A program made the translations under genes and the position numbers. Positions 1-5,565 of a stretch of DNA of 5,983 bases are shown piece after piece. The notes under the pieces are model-generated. The model searched no databases and had not been told where the DNA came from. It worked only from the letters and a program-made list of their open reading frames with translations. Source of the DNA: an uncultured Flavobacteriaceae bacterium (lineage in GTDB: Bacteria; Bacteroidota; Bacteroidia; Flavobacteriales; Flavobacteriaceae); assembly GCA_938041595.1 (NCBI GenBank), contig CALITN010000104.1, forward strand, positions 1 to 5,983, read 5' to 3'. The first letter of the stretch is position 1. Each line of letters opens with the position of its first letter.

Positions 1-386
1 GCTTCGGCATAGCTATTGAGCCCTTGGGCGTACCCTTCAACTACTTTTTTGTATTCCTCACTTATTTGCTTTTCATACTGCTCTTCTACCAGTTGCTGAG
101 AACCAATAAATTGTGAGATAAAATCCGCAGGAATTCCAGCATTTCCAATGGCTTTTGTTAAAAGACCGTTTCCAGCCAAATAGGATTGTTGTATGGTTTT
201 AAAATCATCTTCGGCATGTGCCCATGCAAGCCCATAAGCAACCGCAGCATCGGTCGCTCCAAAAATATGCGGTACCCCATAGGAGTCACGAACAATATCA
301 ATTTTGGATGGGTCGATAGGCGCTTGACTTTTTGCTTGAAAAACAACAAAAACGACCAAAAGCCTAACAATAAAATTCTTTTTCAT
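1..386 (-). CDS. Penicillin-acylase-family Ntn hydrolase (peptidase S45-like), N-terminal part, cut by window edge
   Basis: The frame reads leftward from an ATG at 384-386 and stays open to base 1, giving 128 codons of a protein that is about 700-800 residues in this family. Residues 1-20 look like a secretory signal peptide: MKKN, a hydrophobic stretch rich in V, L and F, then AKS before QA. The mature start carries the family's conserved N-terminal motifs, RDSYGVPHIFG at residues 33-43 and YGLAWAHAEDDF at 51-62, as in penicillin and acyl-homoserine-lactone acylases. From family knowledge these are periplasmic or secreted amidases that mature by autocleavage, with a catalytic Ser at the start of the beta subunit; that part lies outside the window. 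The exact substrate (beta-lactam, N-acyl homoserine lactone or another amide) cannot be told. The gene diverges from the GH20 gene across 77 bp. Confidence 0.85.
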   Translation of the reverse strand, partial: MKKNFIVRLLVVFVVFQAKSQAPIDPSKIDIVRDSYGVPHIFGATDAAVAYGLAWAHAEDDFKTIQQSYLAGNGLLTKAIGNAGIPADFISQFIGSQQLVEEQYEKQISEEYKKVVEGYAQGLNSYAE

Positions 387-401
387 AACATTGTTAAAAC
401 T

Positions 402-448
402 AAAATCTAATCATCTCTCGAATAGGAGAGATATTTTTTATAATTTTC
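402..448. promoter_or_regulatory. Divergent promoter region with 7-bp inverted repeat
   Basis: ATCTCTC (413-419) and GAGAGAT (426-432) form a perfect 7-bp inverted repeat with a 6-base spacer, followed by a T-rich stretch on the plus strand. The repeat lies between two divergent genes, so a terminator makes little sense. It is more likely an operator or a 5'-leader hairpin. Near-matches to the Bacteroidota -7 box (TANNTTTG) lie on each side: TAATTTTC at 441-448 for the GH20 gene, and TAGATTTT read on the minus strand at 409-402 for the acylase. Neither has a convincing -33 TTTG. The promoter calls are weak; the inverted repeat itself is certain. Confidence 0.4.
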
Positions 449-463
449 TAAAATACTCATAAT

Positions 464-1957
464 ATGTTAAGAGTTTTTCTCTTTAGCACAGTGATTTTTT
501 TAGGGTTCCTGTCTTGTAGTCCTAAAAAAATAAATTCTTTGGATTCTCTTTCTCTGATTCCCTATCCTCTAAAGATAGAGAATACCGGAGGATATCTACC
601 CATTTCTGAATTGACTACCATATCGTCCACAGGGGCGGACAGCCCACTTGTTTTGGAGATGAAAAGCTTTTGGGAAACATCTTTAGTGTTGCCTTTGGAA
701 ACAAAAACCGAAGGACGTTTGGAATTGAAAATAGATTCGGGTATTGAAGGGCAAGAAGCCTATCAATTACAGCTTACCGAAGAAGGGGTAGTACTTCGAG
801 CTGCTGATGAAGAGGGCTTATACAGAGCTTGGCAAAGTTTGCAGCAAATCCTTGTATTTTCAAAAGAAACAGGGAAAATCCCTACAGGCACGATAACGGA
901 CAAATCGGTTTATCCTTTCAGAGGAGTTATGCTGGATGTTGCGCGACACTTTTTTACAGTCTCAGAAGTCAAACGTTTTATTGATCTAATTGCGCTCTAT
1001 AAATTCAACTTTTTACATCTCCATTTATCGGACGATCAAGGTTGGCGTATTGAAATCAAATCATGGCCCGATTTAACGGCTTTGAGTAGCGATTCTGAAG
1101 TAGGGGGAACTCAAGGAGGATTCTATACCCAAGAAGACTATCAAGAATTGGTGGCCTATGCTGCAGATCGATTTATCACAATCATTCCAGAAATTGATAT
1201 CCCTGGACACACCAACGCTGTGCTCCATGCCTATCCAATATTGAATTGTGACGGCGTTGCACCTCCAGTACATACAGGTATAGAGGTTGGATTCTCATCA
1301 TTATGTGTGGAAAAACCGATTACTTACCAGTTTGTAGAAGATGTTATTCGAGAATTGGCAGCGATTACTCCTGGGCCTTATTTGCATCTTGGTGGAGACG
1401 AAACTCAAGCCACTCCTGAAGATCAGTTTATAGATTTTGTAGATAAGGTGTTACCCATGGTAAATCGCTATGGGAAAATTCCTATGGGATGGTTTGAAAC
1501 TCGCAAAACAAATTATAAAGGCCAAGTGGTGAGTCAGTACTGGGCTAAGGAAGCGGATAACCCCGAAGGAGTGCGTAAAGGCAATCCGATCCTGATGACC
1601 CCATCCTCTTTTGCTTACCTTGACATGAAATATGACACACTGAGTAAACACGGTCTTTTTTGGGCGGGCTATACTTCAGTTCAAAAAGCATATGATTGGT
1701 CTCCCAAAACTTTAGTACCGAGTCTTCCTGTGGAGGATATCATCGGGATCGAAGCAGCTTTATGGTCCGAGACAATTTCCGATAATAAGGGGATTGACTA
1801 TTTGGCATTTCCACGCATTTTGGGGCATGCCGAGATTGGTTGGACAGAGGATGAATTGAGAAACTGGGAGGAGTATAAGCAACGTCTCCAAAAGCATTTG
1901 GTGTGGCTTCGATCAAAAGGAGTTGCGTATTATAAATCTCCGCTGCTACTAGAATAA
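464..1957 (+). CDS. Beta-N-acetylhexosaminidase, GH20 family, lipoprotein
   Basis: A complete 497-residue protein that removes terminal beta-linked GlcNAc or GalNAc from glycans, chitooligosaccharides or peptidoglycan-type sugars. The N-terminus is a lipoprotein signal with lipobox FLSC (Cys18), so it should be anchored in an envelope membrane. The residues after Cys18 (SPKK) are not acidic, giving no hint of the Bacteroidota surface-export signal. Residues about 30-145 match the GH20b alpha/beta domain, and about 149-465 the catalytic TIM barrel. Visible motifs are MLDVARHF (156-163), HLHLSDDQGWR (185-195), PEIDIPGH (242-249), the catalytic pair Asp312-Glu313 in HLGGDE (308-313), and substrate-shaping Trp343, Trp360 and Trp434 (EAALWSE). 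In these enzymes the Asp-Glu pair supports substrate-assisted catalysis through the acetamido group. There is no C-terminal carbohydrate-binding extension, so it is a compact member. The start ATG gives a correct lipobox spacing. The gene ends one base from the stop of the convergent recombinase-like gene. Confidence 0.95.
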   Translation: MLRVFLFSTVIFLGFLSCSPKKINSLDSLSLIPYPLKIENTGGYLPISELTTISSTGADSPLVLEMKSFWETSLVLPLETKTEGRLELKIDSGIEGQEAYQLQLTEEGVVLRAADEEGLYRAWQSLQQILVFSKETGKIPTGTITDKSVYPFRGVMLDVARHFFTVSEVKRFIDLIALYKFNFLHLHLSDDQGWRIEIKSWPDLTALSSDSEVGGTQGGFYTQEDYQELVAYAADRFITIIPEIDIPGHTNAVLHAYPILNCDGVAPPVHTGIEVGFSSLCVEKPITYQFVEDVIRELAAITPGPYLHLGGDETQATPEDQFIDFVDKVLPMVNRYGKIPMGWFETRKTNYKGQVVSQYWAKEADNPEGVRKGNPILMTPSSFAYLDMKYDTLSKHGLFWAGYTSVQKAYDWSPKTLVPSLPVEDIIGIEAALWSETISDNKGIDYLAFPRILGHAEIGWTEDELRNWEEYKQRLQKHLVWLRSKGVAYYKSPLLLE

Positions 1958-1958
1958 A

Positions 1959-3173
1959 CTAAAACTGATAGGAGTAAGCCGTAAGCTGGGCTTTGATCTT
2001 GGAGGATAGAGGGTTTTTCACTTGACGAACAAATCGTTGTTCCTTAGTCGGTGTTTGAAGTTTAGCGACCAACCCCTTGGGAAGTTCAATTTGTAATTGT
2101 TGAATAAATTTCTCTGTCGTACGAAGGTTCTGATGTCCCAAGCATAATTGAATTTTTTCCACGGGTGTATTATTCACAACCTTATTGTAAGCAAAGGTAT
2201 TGCGAGCACTTTCAAAAGTTATATGACGTGCAATACCAGCTTTGATTACCCACTTGAGAAGCTGGACATTCGCCTCACTAGCCGAGCGGAGTAAGGGGAA
2301 GACCTTTGTTTCGTCTGGTTTGGGGTCCCCAAGCAATTGTTTGATATTTTCAGGAATGGGATAGAAAAAGGCCTTCGAATTAGTTTTTTCGGGCATCTTT
2401 ATATACCATTCTTCACGCTCATGTTGTATATCTTGCCATTTCAGGGAACGTAACTGTCCTAATTTTATCCCCATCTCAATAGACATTAAAAAAGCATTTT
2501 TCACGTCCTTATTAACAAAAGAAGCACTGCGAAGTGCCACAACTTCATATTGCTTTAGAACGGTTTTGTATTTTATATTCTCAGTTTTGAAAGAGGTCGG
2601 TTGACTTGGTAAATCTTTAATCATACCATCTAAATAGGCTTGTTGAACGATGGCATAAAATTTTTGGTAATACAATCGGATGGTACTTTTAGCTAAAGAT
2701 GTTCCATTGGACTTTTTGGCTTCGTTTTGAAGAAAATGGTAAAACGAAGCACAATGTTTTTCATTGATTGATTTGAATTGTATGATGGGAGAGGCAAAAA
2801 GCTTATACCAACGCTGCATTCCCATCCATACGGCTTCATTATTCTTTTTATTTGAAATTTTGAAAGCTACTAAACCCTCTAAATAAGGAACAAAAAAAGC
2901 TTTTTTGGTTTGTGCGGTCGAAAAAGGGTAGTCCCCATTTTTCAGAAGTTGGAATTCTTTTTCCAAACGTATTTGATTCGCCTTTTTTAGCAACTGGATT
3001 TTTTCTTCCTCGTAATTTAAAGAATCTTCAGCAGGGATATGAAAAGGAAGTGTTTCACGAATTCTTTTTGCTTTTCGCTTTCCATAGGCATCGGTATAAT
3101 AACCCATAAAAGTATCCAAGCGTAAGGATACGGTTCCATTTTTATTTTTTAATTGGCGTAATCGTATTTTCAT
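1959..3173 (-). CDS. Tyrosine-recombinase-like protein with degenerate active site (probably catalytically dead)
   Basis: A full-length (404-residue) protein with the layout of Bacteroidota tyrosine recombinases: an arm-type DNA-binding domain (about 1-90, starting KIRLRQLKNKNGTVSLRLD), a SAM-like core-binding domain (about 92-190), and a catalytic-type domain (about 205-360). Family catalysis needs R-K-H-R-H/W-Y. Here the first Arg is Lys237 (GIKLGQLRSLKW; codon 2463-2465), the His of HxxR is Glu321 (ESAR; 2211-2213), and the nucleophilic Tyr is Phe356 (TTEKF; 2106-2108). The beta-strand Lys263, second Arg324 and LGH His347 remain; the residue after Arg324 is Asn where His is usual. There is no frameshift or truncation. 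I chose the ATG at 3171-3173 because the arm domain begins right there; an in-frame ATG at 3210-3212 would add 13 residues (MCHSICFFITLLK) that are atypical for the family. Without the Tyr it should not cut DNA; a role in DNA binding, perhaps as a regulator, is inference. Its neighbours are ordinary genes, with no sign of an integrated element. Confidence 0.85.
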   Translation of the reverse strand: MKIRLRQLKNKNGTVSLRLDTFMGYYTDAYGKRKAKRIRETLPFHIPAEDSLNYEEEKIQLLKKANQIRLEKEFQLLKNGDYPFSTAQTKKAFFVPYLEGLVAFKISNKKNNEAVWMGMQRWYKLFASPIIQFKSINEKHCASFYHFLQNEAKKSNGTSLAKSTIRLYYQKFYAIVQQAYLDGMIKDLPSQPTSFKTENIKYKTVLKQYEVVALRSASFVNKDVKNAFLMSIEMGIKLGQLRSLKWQDIQHEREEWYIKMPEKTNSKAFFYPIPENIKQLLGDPKPDETKVFPLLRSASEANVQLLKWVIKAGIARHITFESARNTFAYNKVVNNTPVEKIQLCLGHQNLRTTEKFIQQLQIELPKGLVAKLQTPTKEQRFVRQVKNPLSSKIKAQLTAYSYQF

Positions 3174-3272
3174 TTTTAAAAGTGTGATAAAAAAACAAAT
3201 GGAGTGACACATTCAAATCAAAGCTGCGCCCTTAGTCCACCAATATATCTAACGTCTAATTTAAAAAATATT

Positions 3273-3296
3273 GTGTCATTTTAGTATGAATGACAC
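3273..3296. repeat. 8-bp inverted repeat GTGTCATT / AATGACAC
   Basis: GTGTCATT (3273-3280) and AATGACAC (3289-3296) are perfect inverted copies with an 8-base spacer. Further copies of the core TGACAC occur at 3205-3210 (GTGACAC context) and 3401-3406 (ATGACAC context). The spacing is like that of a dimer-binding operator or of inverted core sites bound by recombinase-type proteins. It lies 100 bp upstream of the preferred start of the recombinase-like gene. Confidence 0.5.
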
Positions 3297-3308
3297 CCAA
3301 AAGGGGAC

Positions 3309-3335
3309 AAAAAACCCTGGTAAGAATACCAGGGT
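3309..3335 (-). terminator. Intrinsic terminator on minus strand, upstream of recombinase-like gene
   Basis: ACCCTGGTA (3314-3322) and TACCAGGGT (3327-3335) form a perfect 9-bp stem with a 4-base loop. Read on the minus strand, the stem runs straight into six T residues (3314-3309), the classic Rho-independent terminator form. On the plus strand nothing T-rich follows, so it acts leftward only. The only minus-strand gene nearby is the recombinase-like gene that starts downstream, at 3173 or 3212. It therefore either ends an unannotated small transcript from the 3340-3560 region or attenuates read-through into the recombinase-like gene. Confidence 0.75.
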
Positions 3336-3566
3336 AACGAATAACCATAAACCAATTCTTTCAATGCAAAAGAATTAATATTTAAATGTATCATTAATTA
3401 TGACACCATGACTATTTTTTATTAAAAAATTGTTTTATCACCGAAAATATTTTTTAGGAGAAAGTTTTTTTGAAAATCAACACGGCAAATTGTCAATTTA
3501 ATATTACATTGAACATGCTTTATCATTTAAGGGGATTTGACGCCTTCTAAAGAACGATAGCAGCCT

Positions 3567-3773
3567 ATGATTATAAAGATTGACAAAGCAGATCCATTGG
3601 TGCGAGGAAAACTATCCTATTTTAAAAAATTGGCTCATACCAATAGTATTCAATCACGACAGAATCTAGCTGATGCCGCCAAGTTATCAGGATTTAAATC
3701 GTATCATGACTTGAGTAAAACCATCCGAACCTATTTTGACCTCAGTGTTGAAGAATTTATAAAAGGTCTTTAG
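3567..3773 (+). CDS. Small HTH-like protein resembling the second half of an AraC-type DNA-binding domain
   Basis: A 68-residue protein. From about residue 27 the pattern (SRQNLADAAKLSGFKSYHDL, then SKTIRTYFDLSVEEFIK) resembles the second helix-turn-helix of AraC/XylS regulators: an A-A-x-x-x-G-F-x-S core, then a helix with an F-G/D-x-S-x-x-E-F/Y ending. Only one of the two HTH units is present, and there is no sensor domain. An in-frame TAG at 3558-3560 shows that the ORF is not the tail of a longer frame at this site. A second possibility is the small 'GFxxxHDL' helical domain found at the N-terminus of some uncharacterised proteins. No clear ribosome binding site is visible, as is common in this phylum. 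It ends 13 bp before the acyltransferase start, so the two are probably co-transcribed. DNA binding is inferred from pattern only. Confidence 0.6.
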   Translation: MIIKIDKADPLVRGKLSYFKKLAHTNSIQSRQNLADAAKLSGFKSYHDLSKTIRTYFDLSVEEFIKGL

Positions 3774-3786
3774 TCTTCTTTTCCTT

Positions 3787-4329
3787 TTGATTTCTAGATT
3801 CATTTTCACAAAAATATTTAAATGGCAACTAGAGGGCCAGTTTCCTTCGGAACCCCGTATGGTTATCGCGGTGGCACCTCATACACACTGGATGGATTTT
3901 ATTCTTGCGGTGCTGGTGCGTCATTTTCTTAAAGAACCGATTCATTTTCTTGGCAAAAAAGAACTTTTCAATCCACTGACCAATAAATTATTTCGGGCGT
4001 TGGGAGGGATGCCTGTGGATCGTTCGGCAAATAAAAATACAGTGGCGCAAGCAGTAACTTATTTCAAGCAAAATAAAGTATTTCGTTTGGCTCTAGCTCC
4101 CGAAGGTACCCGCAAAAAAGTAAGCGGATTTAAATCGGGTTTTTATCATATTGCCCATAATGCTCAAGTGCCCATTTTTCCAGTGGCTTTTGATTTTGAG
4201 CACAAAAAAATGATCTTTCACCCCTTGTTTTATACGACGGGCAATAAGGAAAAGGACATTAGACAAATCGAAGCGATTTTTGTGGGAGTAAAGGGAAAAA
4301 TACCAGAAAATTCCGTTTTTAAAAGCTGA
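3787..4329 (+). CDS. 1-acyl-sn-glycerol-3-phosphate acyltransferase-like protein (PlsC/LPLAT family, short form)
   Basis: A 180-residue protein of the lysophospholipid acyltransferase superfamily, which moves an acyl group onto lysophosphatidic acid or a similar acceptor at the cytoplasmic membrane. All acyltransferase motifs are present: HTHWMD (H32-x4-D37, the catalytic H-x4-D), GGMPVDR (73-79) binding the acceptor phosphate, APEGTRK (104-110), and VPIFPVAFD (128-136). It is the compact form without a long N-terminal membrane anchor; the first 15 residues (ISRFIFTKIFKW) are amphipathic or hydrophobic and probably touch the membrane. The start is TTG: an in-frame TAA at 3760-3762 leaves no upstream ATG, and the first internal ATG (Met25) would remove the conserved W-x-x-x-G segment and leave only seven residues before the catalytic His. 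The acceptor is not certain: it could be lysophosphatidate or another lipid such as an ornithine or sulfonolipid precursor. Confidence 0.9.
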   Translation: MISRFIFTKIFKWQLEGQFPSEPRMVIAVAPHTHWMDFILAVLVRHFLKEPIHFLGKKELFNPLTNKLFRALGGMPVDRSANKNTVAQAVTYFKQNKVFRLALAPEGTRKKVSGFKSGFYHIAHNAQVPIFPVAFDFEHKKMIFHPLFYTTGNKEKDIRQIEAIFVGVKGKIPENSVFKS

Positions 4330-4381
4330 TATAGCCCGTTATAAATTTTGTATCTTCATTTTTGAAAAATGAAAGAGAATT

Positions 4382-4651
4382 ATGTTGGGGCTTCACGATG
4401 TACAGTATCTGTACGAATTTTTATTTTGGTTAATTGCATTTTTGATTCTAAAAAAGGTATGGCACAAGCCTTTTGTTCGAATGGTTTATGGCTACACGGT
4501 ATCAGCCTTTAATGTACTAGCCATATTCTTTTTCACCTTGATGTCAATCACTGGAAGCATGAACGCACTGGATGCGTTTTCTTTTGGGTTTTTACACGCC
4601 ATGGTAGCTTTTGTAATGCTTACATTAGTGCGATTGAGTAAAAAAGTATAG
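4382..4651 (+). CDS. Small integral membrane protein of unknown function
   Basis: An 89-residue protein I do not recognise. It has three likely membrane helices: about 8-25 (rich in L, F, W and I), 38-58 (VSAFNVLAIFFFTLMSITG), and 64-84 (FSFGFLHAMVAFVMLTLV). A basic loop (KKVWHKPFVR, 24-33) and a basic C-terminus (RLSKKV) suggest that both face the cytoplasm. GAAAGAGAA just before the ATG is a weak ribosome-binding site. A gap of 52 bp separates it from the acyltransferase on the same strand. TATAAATTTTG at about 4340-4350 is a loose match to a Bacteroidota -7 box, so it could have its own promoter or belong to the upstream group. The hydrophobic composition in this frame only, with no stop, supports a real gene. 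Confidence 0.7.
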   Translation: MLGLHDVQYLYEFLFWLIAFLILKKVWHKPFVRMVYGYTVSAFNVLAIFFFTLMSITGSMNALDAFSFGFLHAMVAFVMLTLVRLSKKV

Positions 4652-4659
4652 TCCCGTAA

Positions 4660-4686
4660 ATAAATGCAAAGATGCCTAGCATTTAT
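4660..4686. repeat. 8-bp inverted repeat ATAAATGC / GCATTTAT
   Basis: ATAAATGC (4660-4667) and GCATTTAT (4679-4686) are perfect inverted copies with an 11-base spacer, 9 bp after the stop of the membrane-protein gene. The stem is AT-rich and is not followed by a clean T-run (ATGGCTTAAAATTTT), so it is a poor terminator. The right arm overlaps the candidate -33 element of the BspA-like lipoprotein gene, which makes an operator role possible. Confidence 0.35.
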
Positions 4687-4714
4687 ATGGCTTAAAATTT
4701 TCCTCGTACCTTTA
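4682..4714 (+). promoter_or_regulatory. Candidate promoter for the BspA-like lipoprotein gene
   Basis: TACCTTTA (4707-4714) is one base off the Bacteroidota -7 consensus TANNTTTG, and TTTA (4682-4685) is one base off the -33 TTTG, with 21 bp between them. Transcription would start around 4720, a few bases before the ATG at 4732. Support is from pattern only. Confidence 0.45.
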
Positions 4715-4731
4715 AAATAAAAAATGCTACT

Positions 4732-5466
4732 ATGAAAAGGATTATAATCCCTTCACTATATCTGTTGTTGCTCTCGTGTAGTGATAGTAATGACGATTCA
4801 ATTATGACAACCCCTGTTGATTCCTTTGAAAATTCAGGAAATGTATTTTTTGAATCTGGAATTTGTAAATGCCCCAATGCTTCAGTGGGCGATCAAGATA
4901 AAATAGAGGGGACAGTCTACACCGCTGTTGATAACAATACCATTAAGGCACAGTTGGATAGGGGAAATATTAATTTATGCACCACATTGGTGACCAATAT
5001 GTCTGGAACGACCAATCCATTGGCCAATTTTTTTAACAACAACTCTTTTAATGCTAATATTGGCTTTTGGGATGTTTCCAATGTGACCAATATGGATGGG
5101 ATGTTTTTTAATGCCACCAATTTTAATCAGGACATAAGTCAGTGGGATGTGGCTCAGGTAGACAATATGGGAAGCTTATTTAAAAATGCTTCTTCATTTG
5201 ATCAGGACATCAGTGGTTGGAATACAGGTAAAGTGACAAAAATGCTAGATCTTTTCGCTCAAGCTTCGAAATTCAATCAGGATATTAGTGGATGGAATAC
5301 ATCACAAGCAACAACTATGGATGGAATGTTTCGAGAAGCACAATTATTCAATCAGGACTTATCCGGCTGGTGTGTACAAAACATCAGCTCGTTACCTGAT
5401 AACTTTGCATCCGATTCTGGACTTAGCGAAGCAAATTACCCCGCATGGGGAAATTGCCCTAACTGA
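4732..5466 (+). CDS. BspA-like (DUF285) 25-residue-repeat lipoprotein, probably surface exposed
   Basis: A 244-residue lipoprotein with lipobox LLSC (Cys16), followed by SDSNDDS. The acidic run after the Cys resembles the lipoprotein export signal that sends Bacteroidota lipoproteins to the cell surface. Residues 37-100 form the usual lead-in of flavobacterial DUF285 proteins (GICKCPNASVGD, VYTAVDNNTI, LCTTLVTNMSG). Residues 101-224 hold five BspA-type units with Trp at 113, 138, 163, 188 and 213, an exact 25-residue period, with the unit theme F-x5-FNQDISGW-(D/N)-x2-x-V-x-x-M. The C-terminal cap contains WCVQNIS and PAWGNCPN. Cys45, 47, 83, 214 and 242 may form disulfides that close the lead-in and the cap. 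Related proteins bind host, matrix or polysaccharide surfaces, but no ligand is evident here. It sits alone between unrelated genes, with its own candidate promoter and no clear terminator. Confidence 0.88.
   Translation: MKRIIIPSLYLLLLSCSDSNDDSIMTTPVDSFENSGNVFFESGICKCPNASVGDQDKIEGTVYTAVDNNTIKAQLDRGNINLCTTLVTNMSGTTNPLANFFNNNSFNANIGFWDVSNVTNMDGMFFNATNFNQDISQWDVAQVDNMGSLFKNASSFDQDISGWNTGKVTKMLDLFAQASKFNQDISGWNTSQATTMDGMFREAQLFNQDLSGWCVQNISSLPDNFASDSGLSEANYPAWGNCPN
5032..5403 (+). repeat. Five in-frame ~75-bp tandem repeats encoding BspA-like units
   Basis: Units cover residues 101-124, 125-149, 150-174, 175-199 and 200-224 of the lipoprotein. Each contains a diverged copy of a (G/A)ATCAGGACATxAGT-type segment coding for (F)NQDIS(G)W. 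The three middle copies are the most alike at the DNA level, and the first and last are more diverged. The constant 75-bp period would allow unit gain or loss by recombination without a frameshift. Confidence 0.75.
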
Positions 5467-5527
5467 TGCTATGAGATTCAAAGGTGCTTTTGAGTTTTAA
5501 AGTACTTAATAGATCTTCCAAAAATTA

Positions 5528-5559
5528 TTTCTCAGGCATAAAATGCAACCCTATCTTTG
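5528..5559 (+). promoter_or_regulatory. Bacteroidota-type promoter for the flavoprotein gene
   Basis: TATCTTTG (5552-5559) is a perfect match to the -7 consensus TANNTTTG. TTTC (5528-5531) lies 20 bp upstream, one base off the -33 TTTG. The box ends only 6 bp before the ATG at 5566, so the transcription start would fall at or next to the start codon. Confidence 0.6.
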
Positions 5560-5565
5560 AATTCT

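Larger units (their letters stand above)
3174..3566. other. AT-rich gene-poor region between recombinase-like and HTH genes
   Basis: A stretch of 393 bp between divergent genes with no ORF that I would call with confidence. It contains a strong minus-strand terminator hairpin (3309-3335), an 8-bp inverted repeat (3273-3296), four copies of TGACAC in either orientation (3205-3210, 3273-3278, 3291-3296, 3401-3406), and a 13-bp palindrome AAATTGTCAATTT (3487-3499) upstream of the HTH gene. Promoters for both flanking genes should lie here. The best minus-strand -7 candidate near the recombinase-like gene is CAGCTTTG (3226-3219), one base off TANNTTTG but without a well-placed -33 box. The region is much longer than the other intergenic gaps in the window (13-99 bp), which suggests that it carries regulatory or RNA content. 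Confidence 0.6.

Noticed and set aside
1976..1993. AAGCC / GGCTT hairpin just after the GH20 stop as a terminator
   Set aside because: Only a 5-bp stem with an 8-base loop and no real T-run.
3174..3212. Upstream ATG at 3210-3212 as the true start of the recombinase-like protein
   Set aside because: The added 13 residues (MCHSICFFITLLK) are unlike the family's N-terminus, which begins at the KIRLR strand. Not fully excluded, since a weak -7-like box ends 6 bp before it.
3314..3335. Palindromic unit as a CRISPR-type repeat
   Set aside because: Single copy with no spacers or array; the T-run identifies it as a terminator.
3286..3378. Plus-strand 30-codon ORF (MNDTQKGTKNPGKNTRVTNN...)
   Set aside because: Short, overlaps a longer antisense frame and the terminator hairpin, no ribosome binding site, no recognisable product.
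3414..3430. ATTTTTT-ATT-AAAAAAT inverted repeat
   Set aside because: Pure A/T low-complexity sequence, expected by chance in this AT-rich gap.
1959..3566. An integrated mobile element marked by the recombinase-like gene
   Set aside because: No tRNA, no flanking direct repeats, no excisionase, mobilisation or cargo genes; neighbours look like core chromosomal genes, and the recombinase lacks its catalytic Tyr.
4369..4512. 47-codon ORF starting 13 bases before the membrane-protein ATG in another frame
   Set aside because: It overlaps the hydrophobic three-helix protein, whose composition is far more protein-like; no domain seen.
4917..5120. Minus-strand open frame inside the lipoprotein gene
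   Set aside because: Lies opposite the clearly coding BspA-like gene and has no recognisable domain.
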